Both the position numbers and the translations under genes were made by a program. A DNA stretch of 64,000 bases from Acidimicrobiales bacterium (lineage in GTDB: Bacteria; Actinomycetota; Acidimicrobiia; Acidimicrobiales; SZUA-35), in assembly GCA_028285495.1 (NCBI GenBank), contig JANQPB010000042.1:124001-188000 (forward strand), read 5' to 3'. Below are positions 1-8,799 of the stretch, piece by piece. A model generated the notes under the pieces. It made no database searches and was not told the DNA's origin. It was given only the letters and a program-made list of their open reading frames with translations. The number at the start of each line of letters is the position of its first letter. The stretch's first letter is position 1.

Positions 1-2942
1 CCGTCATCGAGGTCGAGCCAGACCTCCTCGATGGTCTCGATCGGCCGGCCGGGCCGGTGGGCCAGGCGTTGCAGGCTCGGCAGGTCGACGATGGCCACGT
101 CGTCGCCCGGCGCGACGGTCGGGAGGCCGGCGACGGCGCCGACGATCTCGGTCCCGCCGCCGGGGACCGGCAGGCTCGGCACCTCGAGCGGGTCGCCGAT
201 CGACCGCCCGCTGGCCTCGAGCCACGACGACGTCACCACGAGCGGGAGCCGAGCCGGCGCCTCGAGGGGATCGGGTCGGAGGTCGACGACGAGCAGGGCG
301 GACGAGCTGGTCGACGAGCCCGTCTCCAGATCGACGGCAACGGCACCGTCCACATCCGGCCGAGCCATCACCGCGCTCGCCGCCTGGTCGAGCCGGACCG
401 TCCCGCCGATGTCGACCGTCCAGCGATCGATCCCGTCGTCGCCGCCTGACGCCAGGCCGACCGGGGCTGCGCCGCCCGAGTCGTCGACGATGGTGAGCGG
501 GCCGAGCTGGAGCGTCACCGGTCGGGACCGGTCGGACGGCGGGAGCAGCCGCAGCTCGACGGCGACCAGCGTCAGCGGTGCGATCGGGTCGACGGCCCGG
601 TCGGCCCCGGTCGTGGCCGACAGGTCCGCGGTCAGCTCGCCGACCGGCTCGTTGGCCGAGATCCGGCCGAGCTCGATCCGATGCAGGTACCCGGCGCCGT
701 CCTGGACCACGACGTCGACCCAGCCGACGAGGGCGAGCGGGAGCAGGTCGGGCGCAGGATCGGTGTCGGACCCGCCGCCGACCCCCTCCGATCCGTCGCC
801 GTCACCTGGCTCGGGATCGGTCGCTGCGCCGGAGCCGGACTCGACCGGCTCCGGTGGCTCGGTCGGGGCCGGGACCCGCTGCTCGTCGATCCACACGGCC
901 AGCTCGAAGCGGGTCGGCCGACCGGGGAGTGGGAACCCGCCGAGCGACGGTCTGGCCTCGACCAGCGCATCGGCCGCCGCAGCGAGCCCCGGCCCGGCCG
1001 GTGGCGACCCGATCACCGCGCCGACCGTCCCGGCATCGAGGGCGACGACGGTGACCGCGCCGTCGACGGCGGGGAACGGGCCCCGCGACCGGGACACCGG
1101 CAGAGCGGCGGCGACCCCGTCGAGGCCGGCGTGGGCGCTCAGCAGGTGCAGCCCGGCCAGCTCGGCGTCGCTGCGGGGATCGACATCGACCCGCACGTCG
1201 GCCCCGACCAGCCTCGCTGCCTGGTCGCCCTGGGAGGTCCGCCACGTCTCGGCGTAGCTGGCGGCGAACCCGCCGATGGCCAGGGCCAGGGCCAGGAGGA
1301 ACACCGATCGGGTCTGCTCGGCCGGTCGCCTGGCCACCTGCCAGCCGACCAGGGTGGCGACGATCGAGCGTCCTCGACCGACGATGCGCTCGGCCAACCG
1401 GGCCAGCAGCGGGACGAAGCGGAGGGTGGCCACCGCCCCGGTGACGAGCGCCAGGCTCGGGGCGATCAGCAACAGCGGGTCGATGGCGAACCGATCGCCG
1501 AGCACCGACCGGGCCCCCGACCCGAGCCGGCCCAACTGCCAGAAGACCCCGGCCGTCAGCACCGCGAGGGCCAGGTCGACACCGGCCCGCTGGGCGCCGG
1601 CCCGCCGGTCCTGGCGCCGCCCCCGATCGATCGGGCGGGTGGCCGCCACCGGCGCCATGAGCAGCACGACCATGACCAGGGCGGCGACGGCCACGATCGC
1701 AACCGAGCCGGTACCGACGGTCGGCTCGACCGGGAAGTCGACCACGGCGAGCGGCCCACGTCGGTCGACGGCCCGGAGCAGCGTCGCTGCCAGCCACGGT
1801 GCGGCCAGCGCCGCCGGGCCGATCAGGAGGACCGCCTCGATGCCGGACAGCGCGACCAGGTGACCGCGGCCCGAGCCCCGCGCCTGCAGCAGCTCGGTCT
1901 GCTCCCTCCTGGCCTCGACCAACAGCCCGGCCCCGATGCCGAGGGCCATGCCGGCCAGGATGGCGAGTTGGGCGGCGACGGCCAGGATGCCGGAGCGGGA
2001 GACCGATACCGATCGGATGGCGTCGTCGAGCAGTCCCGGCAGCCCGCTCGACACCTCGAGGCCGGACGTCCGGGACGCGACCGTCTCGGGCAGGCCGGCG
2101 ACCGCGGCCTCGACACGGGCCGGCAGCCCGTCGACGCGGCGGGTGAGCGCCTCGGCGCCATCGCCGTCGAGCGAGGCCAGGTCCGGCTCGATCAGCCAGC
2201 TCGCGTCGAGCCGCCCCGCCGCCCCGCCGACGAGCGTCGCCCGCTCGACGACCAGCGGCCCGAATGTGCGGAACGTGGTGCCGTCGCGTGCTCCGGTGGT
2301 CAGGAGCTCGTCCCCGTCCCAGAAGCGGGCGTTGCGGTCGTCGATGCGGTAGGTGCCGACGATCTCGACCGACAGCGGCGCACCGTCCCGGCGCCGGCTC
2401 AGGTCGAGGATCGCACCGAGCCCGAGTCCGAGTCGCTCGGCCGCCGGCGCCGACAGCACGGCCGGCACGACCTCGCCGTCCTCGCCCCGTCTGGTCGGTG
2501 CCCGATCCGGCCAGACACCGCTCACGATGGTGGCGTTGGCGGCCAAGCCCTCGATCGAGGCCAGGACCGTGAGGTCGGCGGCTTCGTCCGCGGCGTCACC
2601 GCTCGCCGGTCGGGCCGGCAACTCGTAGGACTGGCTGAGCAGGCGACGGCTCAACGGGGCATCGCCAAGCGATCGACCGAGCGTCGAGGCGAGCGCATCG
2701 TCGACGACGCCAACGGTCTCGGGCGCCGTCGACACCTCGACCCGGACCGTGCGCTCGGCCGGCGGTGCCGACGCTGCGGTCCACCGCAGCGCACCGACCG
2801 TGACCGCGTCGGTGTAGATCGGCGCAGCCGCCAACTGGACCAGGCCGACCAGGACCGTCAGCGCCGTGGCCGCCACGATCAGCCGGTCGTGGCCGAGCCG
2901 GCGCAACGCCACCGCGACCAGCCTCAGCCCGCCCGGCACCAT
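1..2942 (-). CDS. FtsX-like ABC transporter permease, C-terminus beyond window
   Basis: An open minus-strand frame of 980 codons runs from ATG at 2942 off the window edge with no stop. The N-terminus reads MVPGGLRLVAVALRRLGHDR followed by a hydrophobic segment (LIVAATALTVLVGLVQLAAA) that suits a first membrane helix. A large extracytoplasmic stretch comes next. Around 2000-1900 a hydrophobic block (VAAQLAILAGMALGIGAGLL) precedes a basic loop with EQTELLQARGSG, the usual cytoplasmic loop of FtsX/MacB permeases, and more helices follow. The family moves lipids, peptides or lipoproteins with a separate ATPase, or acts in envelope remodelling. No ATPase gene is visible; it may lie beyond position 1. 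The start has GAGGGGG just upstream. Long plus-strand frames here are shadows. The substrate cannot be told. Confidence 0.85.
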   Translation of the reverse strand, partial: MVPGGLRLVAVALRRLGHDRLIVAATALTVLVGLVQLAAAPIYTDAVTVGALRWTAASAPPAERTVRVEVSTAPETVGVVDDALASTLGRSLGDAPLSRRLLSQSYELPARPASGDAADEAADLTVLASIEGLAANATIVSGVWPDRAPTRRGEDGEVVPAVLSAPAAERLGLGLGAILDLSRRRDGAPLSVEIVGTYRIDDRNARFWDGDELLTTGARDGTTFRTFGPLVVERATLVGGAAGRLDASWLIEPDLASLDGDGAEALTRRVDGLPARVEAAVAGLPETVASRTSGLEVSSGLPGLLDDAIRSVSVSRSGILAVAAQLAILAGMALGIGAGLLVEARREQTELLQARGSGRGHLVALSGIEAVLLIGPAALAAPWLAATLLRAVDRRGPLAVVDFPVEPTVGTGSVAIVAVAALVMVVLLMAPVAATRPIDRGRRQDRRAGAQRAGVDLALAVLTAGVFWQLGRLGSGARSVLGDRFAIDPLLLIAPSLALVTGAVATLRFVPLLARLAERIVGRGRSIVATLVGWQVARRPAEQTRSVFLLALALAIGGFAASYAETWRTSQGDQAARLVGADVRVDVDPRSDAELAGLHLLSAHAGLDGVAAALPVSRSRGPFPAVDGAVTVVALDAGTVGAVIGSPPAGPGLAAAADALVEARPSLGGFPLPGRPTRFELAVWIDEQRVPAPTEPPEPVESGSGAATDPEPGDGDGSEGVGGGSDTDPAPDLLPLALVGWVDVVVQDGAGYLHRIELGRISANEPVGELTADLSATTGADRAVDPIAPLTLVAVELRLLPPSDRSRPVTLQLGPLTIVDDSGGAAPVGLASGGDDGIDRWTVDIGGTVRLDQAASAVMARPDVDGAVAVDLETGSSTSSSALLVVDLRPDPLEAPARLPLVVTSSWLEASGRSIGDPLEVPSLPVPGGGTEIVGAVAGLPTVAPGDDVAIVDLPSLQRLAHRPGRPIETIEEVWLDLDD

Positions 2943-2984
2943 CGCCCCCTCACCGCGAACCCGGCCATCGCCCAACCGTAGGTC

Positions 2985-2997
2985 GGGTCGTCGACCC
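2985..2997. promoter_or_regulatory. Palindrome between divergent permease and carboxylase genes
   Basis: GGGTCG-T-CGACCC is a perfect 6-bp inverted repeat with one central base. It lies 43 bp before the permease start and about 50 bp before a TACCTT box (3046-3051) that could be the -10 of the carboxylase transcript. It could be an operator for either gene. Sequence symmetry is the only evidence. Confidence 0.3.
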
Positions 2998-3124
2998 TGC
3001 GCTGTCGTGGTCGTGCCAGGCCTCGCTCGCCGGCCGCCCACCCGCTACCTTTCGTGCAGCCCCGGAACCCGAGCACGCCAGATCGACGCCGACACGCCAG
3101 ACCACAGTCAGGACCGAGCCGCGC

Positions 3125-4723
3125 ATGACCGTCCTCAGCTCAACCCTCGACACCCGCAGCGAGACCTACCGGACGAACCGAGCTGCGATGGAGGCCACCC
3201 TCGCCGAGTACCAGGAGCTCGTCGCCGAGGCGGTGGCCGGTGGCGGCCAGGCCTACATCGACCGCCACCACAGCAGGGGCCGCCTCCTGGCCAGGGAGCG
3301 GATCGAGCTGCTGGTCGACGCCGACGCCCCCTTCCTCGAGCTGTCGGTCACCGCCGGCTACGGCACCGAGTTCGCGGTCGGCGGGGCGGTCGTCACCGGG
3401 ATCGGTCAGATCGCCGGCACCGAGTGCGTGATCCTGGCCAACGACCCGACGGTCCGGGCCGGGTCGCTCAACCCGATCACCGTCACCAAGATCCTGCGGG
3501 CGCTCGCCATCTGCCGGGAGAACCGGCTGCCGATGGTCTTCCTCGTCGAGTCGGGCGGGGCCGATCTGCCCCACCAGCTCGAGCTGTACCTCGCCGCCGG
3601 CGAGATCTTCCGCGACATCACGGCGCTGTCGGCCGCCGCCATCCCGACCATCTCGCTGGTGTTCGGCTCGTCGACCGCGGGCGGGGCCTACCTGCCGGGA
3701 ACGAGCGACTACGTGGTGATGGTCGACGACCAGGCCAAGGTCTTCCTCGGCGGCACCCCGCTGGTCAAGATGGCAACCGGCGAGGACGCCGACGAGCAGG
3801 AGCTCGGCGGCGCAGCGATGCACTCGACCGTGTCCGGCGTGTCCGACTACTTCGCGTCGGACGAGCTCGACGCGATCCGGCTCGGGCGTCGGATCGTGGC
3901 CGGATTGAGCTATCGCAAGCTGGGGCCCGGCCCGACCGAGTCGCCGGTCGACCCCCGCTACGACCCAGACGAGATCCTCGGCATCGTCTCGGCCGACCTC
4001 AAGATCCCGTTCCCCGTCCGGGAGGTCCTGGCCCGGGTCCTCGACGACTCCCGCCTCGACGAGTTCAAGCCCCGCTACGGGCCGAACCTGGTGACCGGGT
4101 TCGCCAACCTCAACGGCTACCCGGTCGGGGTCCTGGCCAACGACCGCGGCGTGCTGCTCAACGAGGACGCCAACAAGGCGGCGCAGTTCATCCAGCTGGC
4201 CAACCAGGTCGACACGCCGCTGCTGTTCGTGCAGAACGTCACCGGGTACATGGTCGGAACCGAGTACGAGCAGCGGGGCATGGTCAAGCACGGCTCGCAC
4301 CAGATCAACGCCGTCACCAACTCGACCGTCCCCCACCTGACCGTCCAGATCGGCAGCTCGTACGGCGCCGGCAACTACGGCATGGCCGGCCGGCCCTACA
4401 ACCCGCGGTTCCTGTTCGCCTGGCCGAACGCCAAGACCGCGGTGATGGGGGCCGAGCAGCTGGCCGGGACGCTGTCGCTGGTGGCGCGGGCGTCGGCCGC
4501 CGACCGTGGCCTCGAGTTCGACGAGGAGGCCGACGCGGCCCGCACCAGGACGATCGAGGACCAGATCACGAACGAGGAGCGGGCGACGATCATGTCGGGT
4601 CAGCTCTACGACGACGGCCTGATCGACCCCCGTGACACCCGCGACGTGCTGTCCGTCGCCCTGTCGGCGGTCCTGACCAACGAGTGCCGGGGCCAGCGGG
4701 GCTACGGCGTGTTCCGGATGTAG
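3125..4723 (+). CDS. Acyl-CoA carboxylase, carboxyltransferase (beta) subunit
   Basis: A 532-aa biotin-dependent carboxyltransferase that moves the carboxyl group from carboxybiotin to an acyl-CoA. It is full length for the methylcrotonyl/geranyl/propionyl-CoA carboxylase beta family. The N-terminal half holds the acyl-CoA oxyanion region (STAGGAYLPGTSDYVVMV, about residues 180-200) and the C-terminal half a second one (GSSYGAGNYGMAGRPYNPRF, about 400-420). The tail RGQRGYGVFRM resembles MccB proteins more than AccD or PccB, so 3-methylcrotonyl-CoA is the likeliest substrate; this is inferred. The alpha subunit begins 18 bp downstream, and the two should form one holoenzyme. Confidence 0.93.
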   Translation: MTVLSSTLDTRSETYRTNRAAMEATLAEYQELVAEAVAGGGQAYIDRHHSRGRLLARERIELLVDADAPFLELSVTAGYGTEFAVGGAVVTGIGQIAGTECVILANDPTVRAGSLNPITVTKILRALAICRENRLPMVFLVESGGADLPHQLELYLAAGEIFRDITALSAAAIPTISLVFGSSTAGGAYLPGTSDYVVMVDDQAKVFLGGTPLVKMATGEDADEQELGGAAMHSTVSGVSDYFASDELDAIRLGRRIVAGLSYRKLGPGPTESPVDPRYDPDEILGIVSADLKIPFPVREVLARVLDDSRLDEFKPRYGPNLVTGFANLNGYPVGVLANDRGVLLNEDANKAAQFIQLANQVDTPLLFVQNVTGYMVGTEYEQRGMVKHGSHQINAVTNSTVPHLTVQIGSSYGAGNYGMAGRPYNPRFLFAWPNAKTAVMGAEQLAGTLSLVARASAADRGLEFDEEADAARTRTIEDQITNEERATIMSGQLYDDGLIDPRDTRDVLSVALSAVLTNECRGQRGYGVFRM

Positions 4724-4741
4724 GCGAGGAGGCTCGAGCTC

Positions 4742-6808
4742 ATGATCGAACGACTGCTGATCGCCAATCGGGGTGAGATCGCCCGCCGCATCATGCGGAC
4801 CTGCCGCCAGCTGGGGGTCGAGACCGTCGCCGTCTACTCCGATCCGGACGCCGACGCAGCGTTCGTCGGCGACGCCGACGTCGCCGTCGCCCTCGGCGGC
4901 GAGACCCCGGGCGAGTCGTACCTGCGGGTCGAAGCCATCATCGACGCAGCCAGGCGGACCGGGGCCGACGCCATCCATCCCGGGTACGGCTTCCTGTCCG
5001 AGAACGCCGGGTTCGCCCGAGCGGTGACCGGCGCCGGCCTCACCTGGGTCGGCCCCGGCCCGGCCGCGATCGAGGCCATGGGCTCCAAGCTCGAGGCCAA
5101 GGCCAGGATGGAGGCCGCCGGGGTGCCGCTCCTGCCATCGGCCGACCTGACCGGGATGGGCGCCGACGAGGCCGCCGGCGCCGCCGAGTCCATCGGCTAT
5201 CCGGTCCTGATCAAGGCGTCGGCCGGTGGTGGCGGTCGGGGCATGCGGATCGTGCCCGGTCCGGCCGAGCTGGCCGAAGCCGTCGCCGGTGCGGCCCGTG
5301 AGGCCGAATCGGCATTCGGCGACGGCACGATCTACGCCGAGCGCTACGTGTCCCCGTCGCGCCACGTCGAGGTGCAGATCTTCGGCGACGCCTCCGGTCG
5401 GGTCGTGCACTTCGGTGAGCGCGAGTGCTCGGTGCAGCGCCGCCACCAGAAGATCATCGAGGAGGCCCCGAGCCCGTCGCTCGACGACGCCACCCGCTCG
5501 GCCCTGCACGCCGCCGCCGTCGCCGCCGGCGAGGCGATCGGCTACACCAACGCCGGCACGGTCGAGTTCCTGCTCACCGCCGATGGCGGCGAGTTCTTCT
5601 TCCTGGAGGTCAACACCCGGCTGCAGGTCGAGCACCCGGTGACCGAGGCCGTTCACGGCGTCGACCTCGTACGGCTCCAGCTCGAGGTGGCGGCCGGCGG
5701 CGCCGTCCCCCACCAGGACGCGATCGGGCCTCCCGACGGCCACGCCGTCGAGGCCCGCCTCTACGCCGAGGACCCGACGGCCGACTACCTGCCGTCGACC
5801 GGGCCGGTCCGCACCTTCGTCGTCCCCGGCGCCGCGTCGACCGATCCGTCCGAGGGCGTCCGGCTCGACAGCGCCATCGACTCGGGGTCGTCCGGCGAGG
5901 TCAGCCGCTTCTACGACCCGATGGTGGCCAAGGTGATCGCCCACGCCCCGACCCGGACGGCCGCCGCCAGGCGGCTTGCCTCGGCCCTGGCCGGGTCCCG
6001 CATCGACGGGATCGCCACCAACCGCGAGCTGCTGGTCCGGACGCTGCGACACCCCGAGTTCCTCGGCGACGACTCGGGGACCGGGTCGTCGAACCGCGGC
6101 GACAGCGACTTCCTGGTCCGCAACGACCCGGCCGCACTCGGCCGGCCGCTGCTCGACGGGGAGGACCTCGCGGTGGCGGCCGCGGCGGCGGCGCTGGCGC
6201 TGCAGGTCGTCAACCGGGCCACCGATGCCAACACGGCCGGCGTGGCCAGCGGGTTCCGCAACGTGGTGACCGACCCCCAGCGGGTCGTCCTCGCGGTCGG
6301 CGAGCGGGAGCTCACCGTCGAGTACCTGTTTCGCCGGGGCCGCCTCGAGCGCCTGGCCGTCGACGGCGAGGACCTCGGCCACCCGGTCCTGCACGGTGCG
6401 TCGGCGACCGAGGTCGATCTCGCCCTGGACGGGTTGCGTCGGCGCTACGCCGTCTCGCCACGGGGCGCCCCTGCCGCCGCCGGGTCCGACCGGGTGTCGA
6501 CCGTCGCCGTCGCCGGTCCGGCCGGCGCCGTGACCCTGTCGGTCGTTCCTCGCTTCGGCGAGCCGACCAGCGGGGGGCCGGCCGGGTCGACCGTGGCCTC
6601 CATGCCGGGCACGGTGGTCAAGGTCGCCGTCGAGCCGGGCGATCGGGTGGCCGATGGCGACGTGCTGGTGGTGCTCGAGGCGATGAAGATGGAGCTGACC
6701 GTTGCCGCCACGGTCAGCGGCGTCGTCGCCTCGGTGCCGGTCGAGGCCGGCGACGGGGTCGAGGCGGGTACGGTTCTGGTCGTGGTCGAGCCAGACGAGC
6801 CGGCGTGA
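4742..6808 (+). CDS. Acyl-CoA carboxylase alpha subunit: biotin carboxylase plus biotin carrier
   Basis: A 688-aa fusion that carboxylates biotin with ATP and bicarbonate and carries it to the beta subunit. Domains in order: biotin carboxylase N domain (MIERLLIANRGEIARRI), ATP-grasp (glycine-rich KASAGGGGRGMRI, then ERECSVQRRHQKIIEEAPSP and EVNTRLQVEHPVTE), C domain, a BT-like linker, and a biotinyl domain with EAMKMEL. The biotinylated lysine is K649. AGGAGG lies about 10 bp before ATG. It follows the beta subunit by 18 bp and overlaps the next gene by 4 bp (GTGA), so the three are one translationally coupled unit. The architecture matches MccA, PccA and AccA3; the substrate is set mainly by the beta subunit. 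Confidence 0.94.
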   Translation: MIERLLIANRGEIARRIMRTCRQLGVETVAVYSDPDADAAFVGDADVAVALGGETPGESYLRVEAIIDAARRTGADAIHPGYGFLSENAGFARAVTGAGLTWVGPGPAAIEAMGSKLEAKARMEAAGVPLLPSADLTGMGADEAAGAAESIGYPVLIKASAGGGGRGMRIVPGPAELAEAVAGAAREAESAFGDGTIYAERYVSPSRHVEVQIFGDASGRVVHFGERECSVQRRHQKIIEEAPSPSLDDATRSALHAAAVAAGEAIGYTNAGTVEFLLTADGGEFFFLEVNTRLQVEHPVTEAVHGVDLVRLQLEVAAGGAVPHQDAIGPPDGHAVEARLYAEDPTADYLPSTGPVRTFVVPGAASTDPSEGVRLDSAIDSGSSGEVSRFYDPMVAKVIAHAPTRTAAARRLASALAGSRIDGIATNRELLVRTLRHPEFLGDDSGTGSSNRGDSDFLVRNDPAALGRPLLDGEDLAVAAAAAALALQVVNRATDANTAGVASGFRNVVTDPQRVVLAVGERELTVEYLFRRGRLERLAVDGEDLGHPVLHGASATEVDLALDGLRRRYAVSPRGAPAAAGSDRVSTVAVAGPAGAVTLSVVPRFGEPTSGGPAGSTVASMPGTVVKVAVEPGDRVADGDVLVVLEAMKMELTVAATVSGVVASVPVEAGDGVEAGTVLVVVEPDEPA

Positions 6809-7665
6809 CCGAGGGCTCGGGCCGGCCCGAGGCCTGCGTCGCCGTCGGGCGGACCGAGGTCCGCGTCGCCGTCGGGCGGACCGAGGTCCGCGGTGTCGAG
6901 CTGGAGCATGAGCGGCGGGGGAGCGGCCCGACGCTCCTGTGGGGTCATGGCCTGACCTCCAGCCGGGCCGACGAGCTGACCCCGCCGGTCCTGATCGACT
7001 GGGATCGGGCCTCGGCGTCGCTCGACGTGATCCGCTACGACGCCCGCGGCCACGGCCGCTCGGGCTTCACCACCGATCCGAGCGGCTACGGCTGGGACGA
7101 GCTGGCCATCGACCAGCTGGCCCTGGCCGACCACCTCGGGCTCGACCGGTACGCCGTCGGCGGGGCGTCGATGGGGGCCGGCACCGCCCTGCACGTCGCC
7201 GTCGCAGCGCCGGAGCGGGTCTCGGCCCTGGCCCTGGTCATCCCACCGACCGCCTGGGGCAACCGGCGGGAGCAGGTCTCGGCCTACGGGCGGATGGCGG
7301 AGCTGATCGCCGGTGGCCGCCTCGACGCCGTCATCGCCGCCGGCCGGCTGGTGGCAGCGCCCGACCCCTTCGTCGACCTCGACGGCTGGCACGACCGCTC
7401 GGCCGAGCGGTTGCGGGCCTTCGACCCGGCCCGCCTCGCCGGTCTGTTCCTCGGCGCGGCGACGGCCGACCTGCCCCCGCCGGATGCCGTCGCGGCCATC
7501 GAGGCGCCGGTGCTGATCCTCGCCTGGACCGGCGACCCGGGCCACCCCGTCGAGACCGCCGACCGCCTCGCCGAGCTGCTGCCGGGCGCCGAGGTCGTCC
7601 GGGCGTCGACCGCGGACGAGCTCGACACCTGGACCGATCGCCTCGTCGGGTTCCTGACCGGCTGA
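6805..7665 (+). CDS. Alpha/beta hydrolase
   Basis: A 286-aa alpha/beta-fold hydrolase. Visible signatures are the oxyanion-type LLWGHGLTSS, the RYDARGHGRSG strand-turn, and the nucleophile elbow GGASMGAG with Ser as nucleophile. A late APVLILAWTGDPGHPVETA segment would carry the acid. GTG at 6805 overlaps the carboxylase stop (GTGA) and is the only start that keeps coupling. The first 30 residues contain two copies of a VAVGRTEVR unit caused by a 27-bp tandem duplication. Position in a carboxylase operon suggests a thioesterase or ester hydrolase of the same pathway; this is not shown. Confidence 0.85.
   Translation: MTEGSGRPEACVAVGRTEVRVAVGRTEVRGVELEHERRGSGPTLLWGHGLTSSRADELTPPVLIDWDRASASLDVIRYDARGHGRSGFTTDPSGYGWDELAIDQLALADHLGLDRYAVGGASMGAGTALHVAVAAPERVSALALVIPPTAWGNRREQVSAYGRMAELIAGGRLDAVIAAGRLVAAPDPFVDLDGWHDRSAERLRAFDPARLAGLFLGAATADLPPPDAVAAIEAPVLILAWTGDPGHPVETADRLAELLPGAEVVRASTADELDTWTDRLVGFLTG
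6836..6889 (+). repeat. Two identical tandem 27-bp copies inside the hydrolase gene
   Basis: Copies at 6836-6862 and 6863-6889 are identical and in frame, duplicating nine residues near the N-terminus. The remnant after copy two keeps a few matching bases. It looks like a recent slippage or duplication event. Confidence 0.9.
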
Positions 7666-7684
7666 GGGCGTCACGGCCTCGCTG

Positions 7685-7690
7685 TAGGGT
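7685..7690 (+). promoter_or_regulatory. -10 box TAGGGT, leaderless start at 7699
   Basis: TAGGGT ends 8 nt before the ATG at 7699, so transcription would begin at or next to the start codon. Confidence 0.55.
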
Positions 7691-7698
7691 GCACCGCC

Positions 7699-8385
7699 AT
7701 GGGCACCCGCTACTTCACCCCCGCGCTGTTCCGCTTCCTCGACGACCTCGCCGAGAACAACGACCGCACCTGGTTCAAGGCGAACCAGGACCGCTTCGAG
7801 GAGGTCGTCCGTCAGCCGGCGCTCGACTTCATCACCGACTTCGCCGAGCCGCTCGCCGCGATCTCGCCCCACTTCGTCGCCGACTCCCGCACCGTCGGCG
7901 GCTCCCTGTTCCGCATCCAGCGCGACACCCGGTTCTCGAAGGACAAGACGCCGTACAAGCTCAACACCGGGATGCACTTCCGTCACGAGCGTGCGGCCGA
8001 CGCCCACGCCCCCGGGTTCTACATCCACCTCCAGCCCCGCAACTGCTTCTTCGGCGCCGGGCTGTGGCGACCGCCGACCGCCGCCTCCCACGCCATCCGC
8101 ACCCACATCGCCGAGGAGCCGGACGAGTGGACTGCGGCCACCCGGGCCCCGGCGTTCACCGAGGCGTTCGAGCTGGCCGGCGAGTCGCTCAAGCGACCAC
8201 CGAAGGGCTTCGACCCCGAGCACGAGCTGCTCGACGACCTCAAGCGCAAGGACTTCATCGCCACCGGCTCGCTGACCCAGGGGGAGGTCACCCGGGGCGA
8301 CTTCATCGATCTGGTGGCCGATCGCTGCCGGCGGGCCGCGCCGACGATGGCGTTCCTGTGCCGAGCGCTCGACGCCCCCTTCTGA
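7699..8385 (+). CDS. DUF2461 family protein
   Basis: A 228-aa protein matching the DUF2461/TIGR02453 family over its whole length. The N-terminus FTPALFRFLDDLAENNDRTWFKAN, the central FRIQRDTRFSKDKTPYK and YIHLQPRNCFFGAGLWRP are the conserved blocks. The family is widespread, cytoplasmic and of unknown biochemical role; no catalytic motif is evident. A -10-like box 8 nt upstream and no Shine-Dalgarno suggest a leaderless single-gene transcript. A hairpin follows the stop. Confidence 0.88.
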   Translation: MGTRYFTPALFRFLDDLAENNDRTWFKANQDRFEEVVRQPALDFITDFAEPLAAISPHFVADSRTVGGSLFRIQRDTRFSKDKTPYKLNTGMHFRHERAADAHAPGFYIHLQPRNCFFGAGLWRPPTAASHAIRTHIAEEPDEWTAATRAPAFTEAFELAGESLKRPPKGFDPEHELLDDLKRKDFIATGSLTQGEVTRGDFIDLVADRCRRAAPTMAFLCRALDAPF

Positions 8386-8399
8386 GCGCGGTCGATCGG

Positions 8400-8417
8400 G
8401 TGGGCCGTCCGGCCCAC
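8400..8417 (+). terminator. Hairpin after DUF2461 gene
   Basis: GTGGGCC-GTCC-GGCCCAC gives a 7-bp G+C stem 14 bp after the stop codon. No T-run follows, as is usual at this base composition. Confidence 0.4.
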
Positions 8418-8460
8418 ACCGGGGTGCACTTCACCTCTCGGCCGTCCACCGGGCCACGCC

Positions 8461-8466
8461 TACGGT
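8461..8466 (+). promoter_or_regulatory. -10 box TACGGT for the small membrane protein
   Basis: TACGGT lies 35 bp before the ATG at 8502. This leaves a leader long enough for the GGAGGAG ribosome binding site at 8493-8499. Confidence 0.45.
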
Positions 8467-8501
8467 GATGGCACGGGGTTCGAGCTCGACGTGGAGGAGC
8501 G

Positions 8502-8723
8502 ATGGCGGCAGCGGGAGACCGATCGACGACGGCCATCGCGGTGGCCGCTCTCGGTCTCCTGGCCGCCGTCGGTCTCGGCTCGTGGTGGACCGGTCTGGCC
8601 GTTGCCGGCGGGGAGCCCGGCACCGTGGTCGTGCGGTTCGGCCTGTCGTTGGCCGGCGCCTGGTACTACCTGGCCCTCTACCGGATCGCCCGGGGTCGGG
8701 TCGCCCTCCCCGGCCCCCGCTGA
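8502..8723 (+). CDS. Small two-helix membrane protein, unknown
   Basis: A 73-aa protein with two hydrophobic segments (about residues 10-36 and 43-60) separated by a short polar loop, ending in a basic tail. GGAGGAG sits just before ATG, and a TACGGT box lies 35 bp upstream. I do not recognise the family. It precedes plsC but is separated from it by strong hairpins, so it is probably its own unit. Confidence 0.7.
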   Translation: MAAAGDRSTTAIAVAALGLLAAVGLGSWWTGLAVAGGEPGTVVVRFGLSLAGAWYYLALYRIARGRVALPGPR

Positions 8724-8724
8724 G

Positions 8725-8776
8725 CGGCCGTCCGGCTGCGACGGCCGGGGGGCGGCTCGGGTATCGCCCCCGGCCG
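8725..8776 (+). terminator. Two mutually exclusive hairpins before plsC
   Basis: Hairpin A is CGGCCGTC (8725-8732) with GACGGCCG (8740-8747). Hairpin B pairs 8742-8754 with CGCCCCCGGCCG (8765-8776) over 12 bp with one bulged G, and is followed by ATTTCT. They share 8742-8747, so only one can form. Hairpin B resembles an intrinsic terminator 23 bp before the plsC start. Confidence 0.5.
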
Positions 8777-8799
8777 ATTTCTGCTGTACTGACCTGCCG

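Noticed and set aside
681..2981. Long plus-strand open frame of 766 codons opposite the permease
   Set aside because: Its translation is low-complexity Arg/Gly/Asp-rich with no domain, as expected from the antisense of G+C-rich codons. The minus frame gives coherent membrane helices.
3140..6394. Minus-strand open frame of 1084 codons opposite the carboxylase genes
   Set aside because: Antisense shadow of two unmistakable carboxylase subunits.
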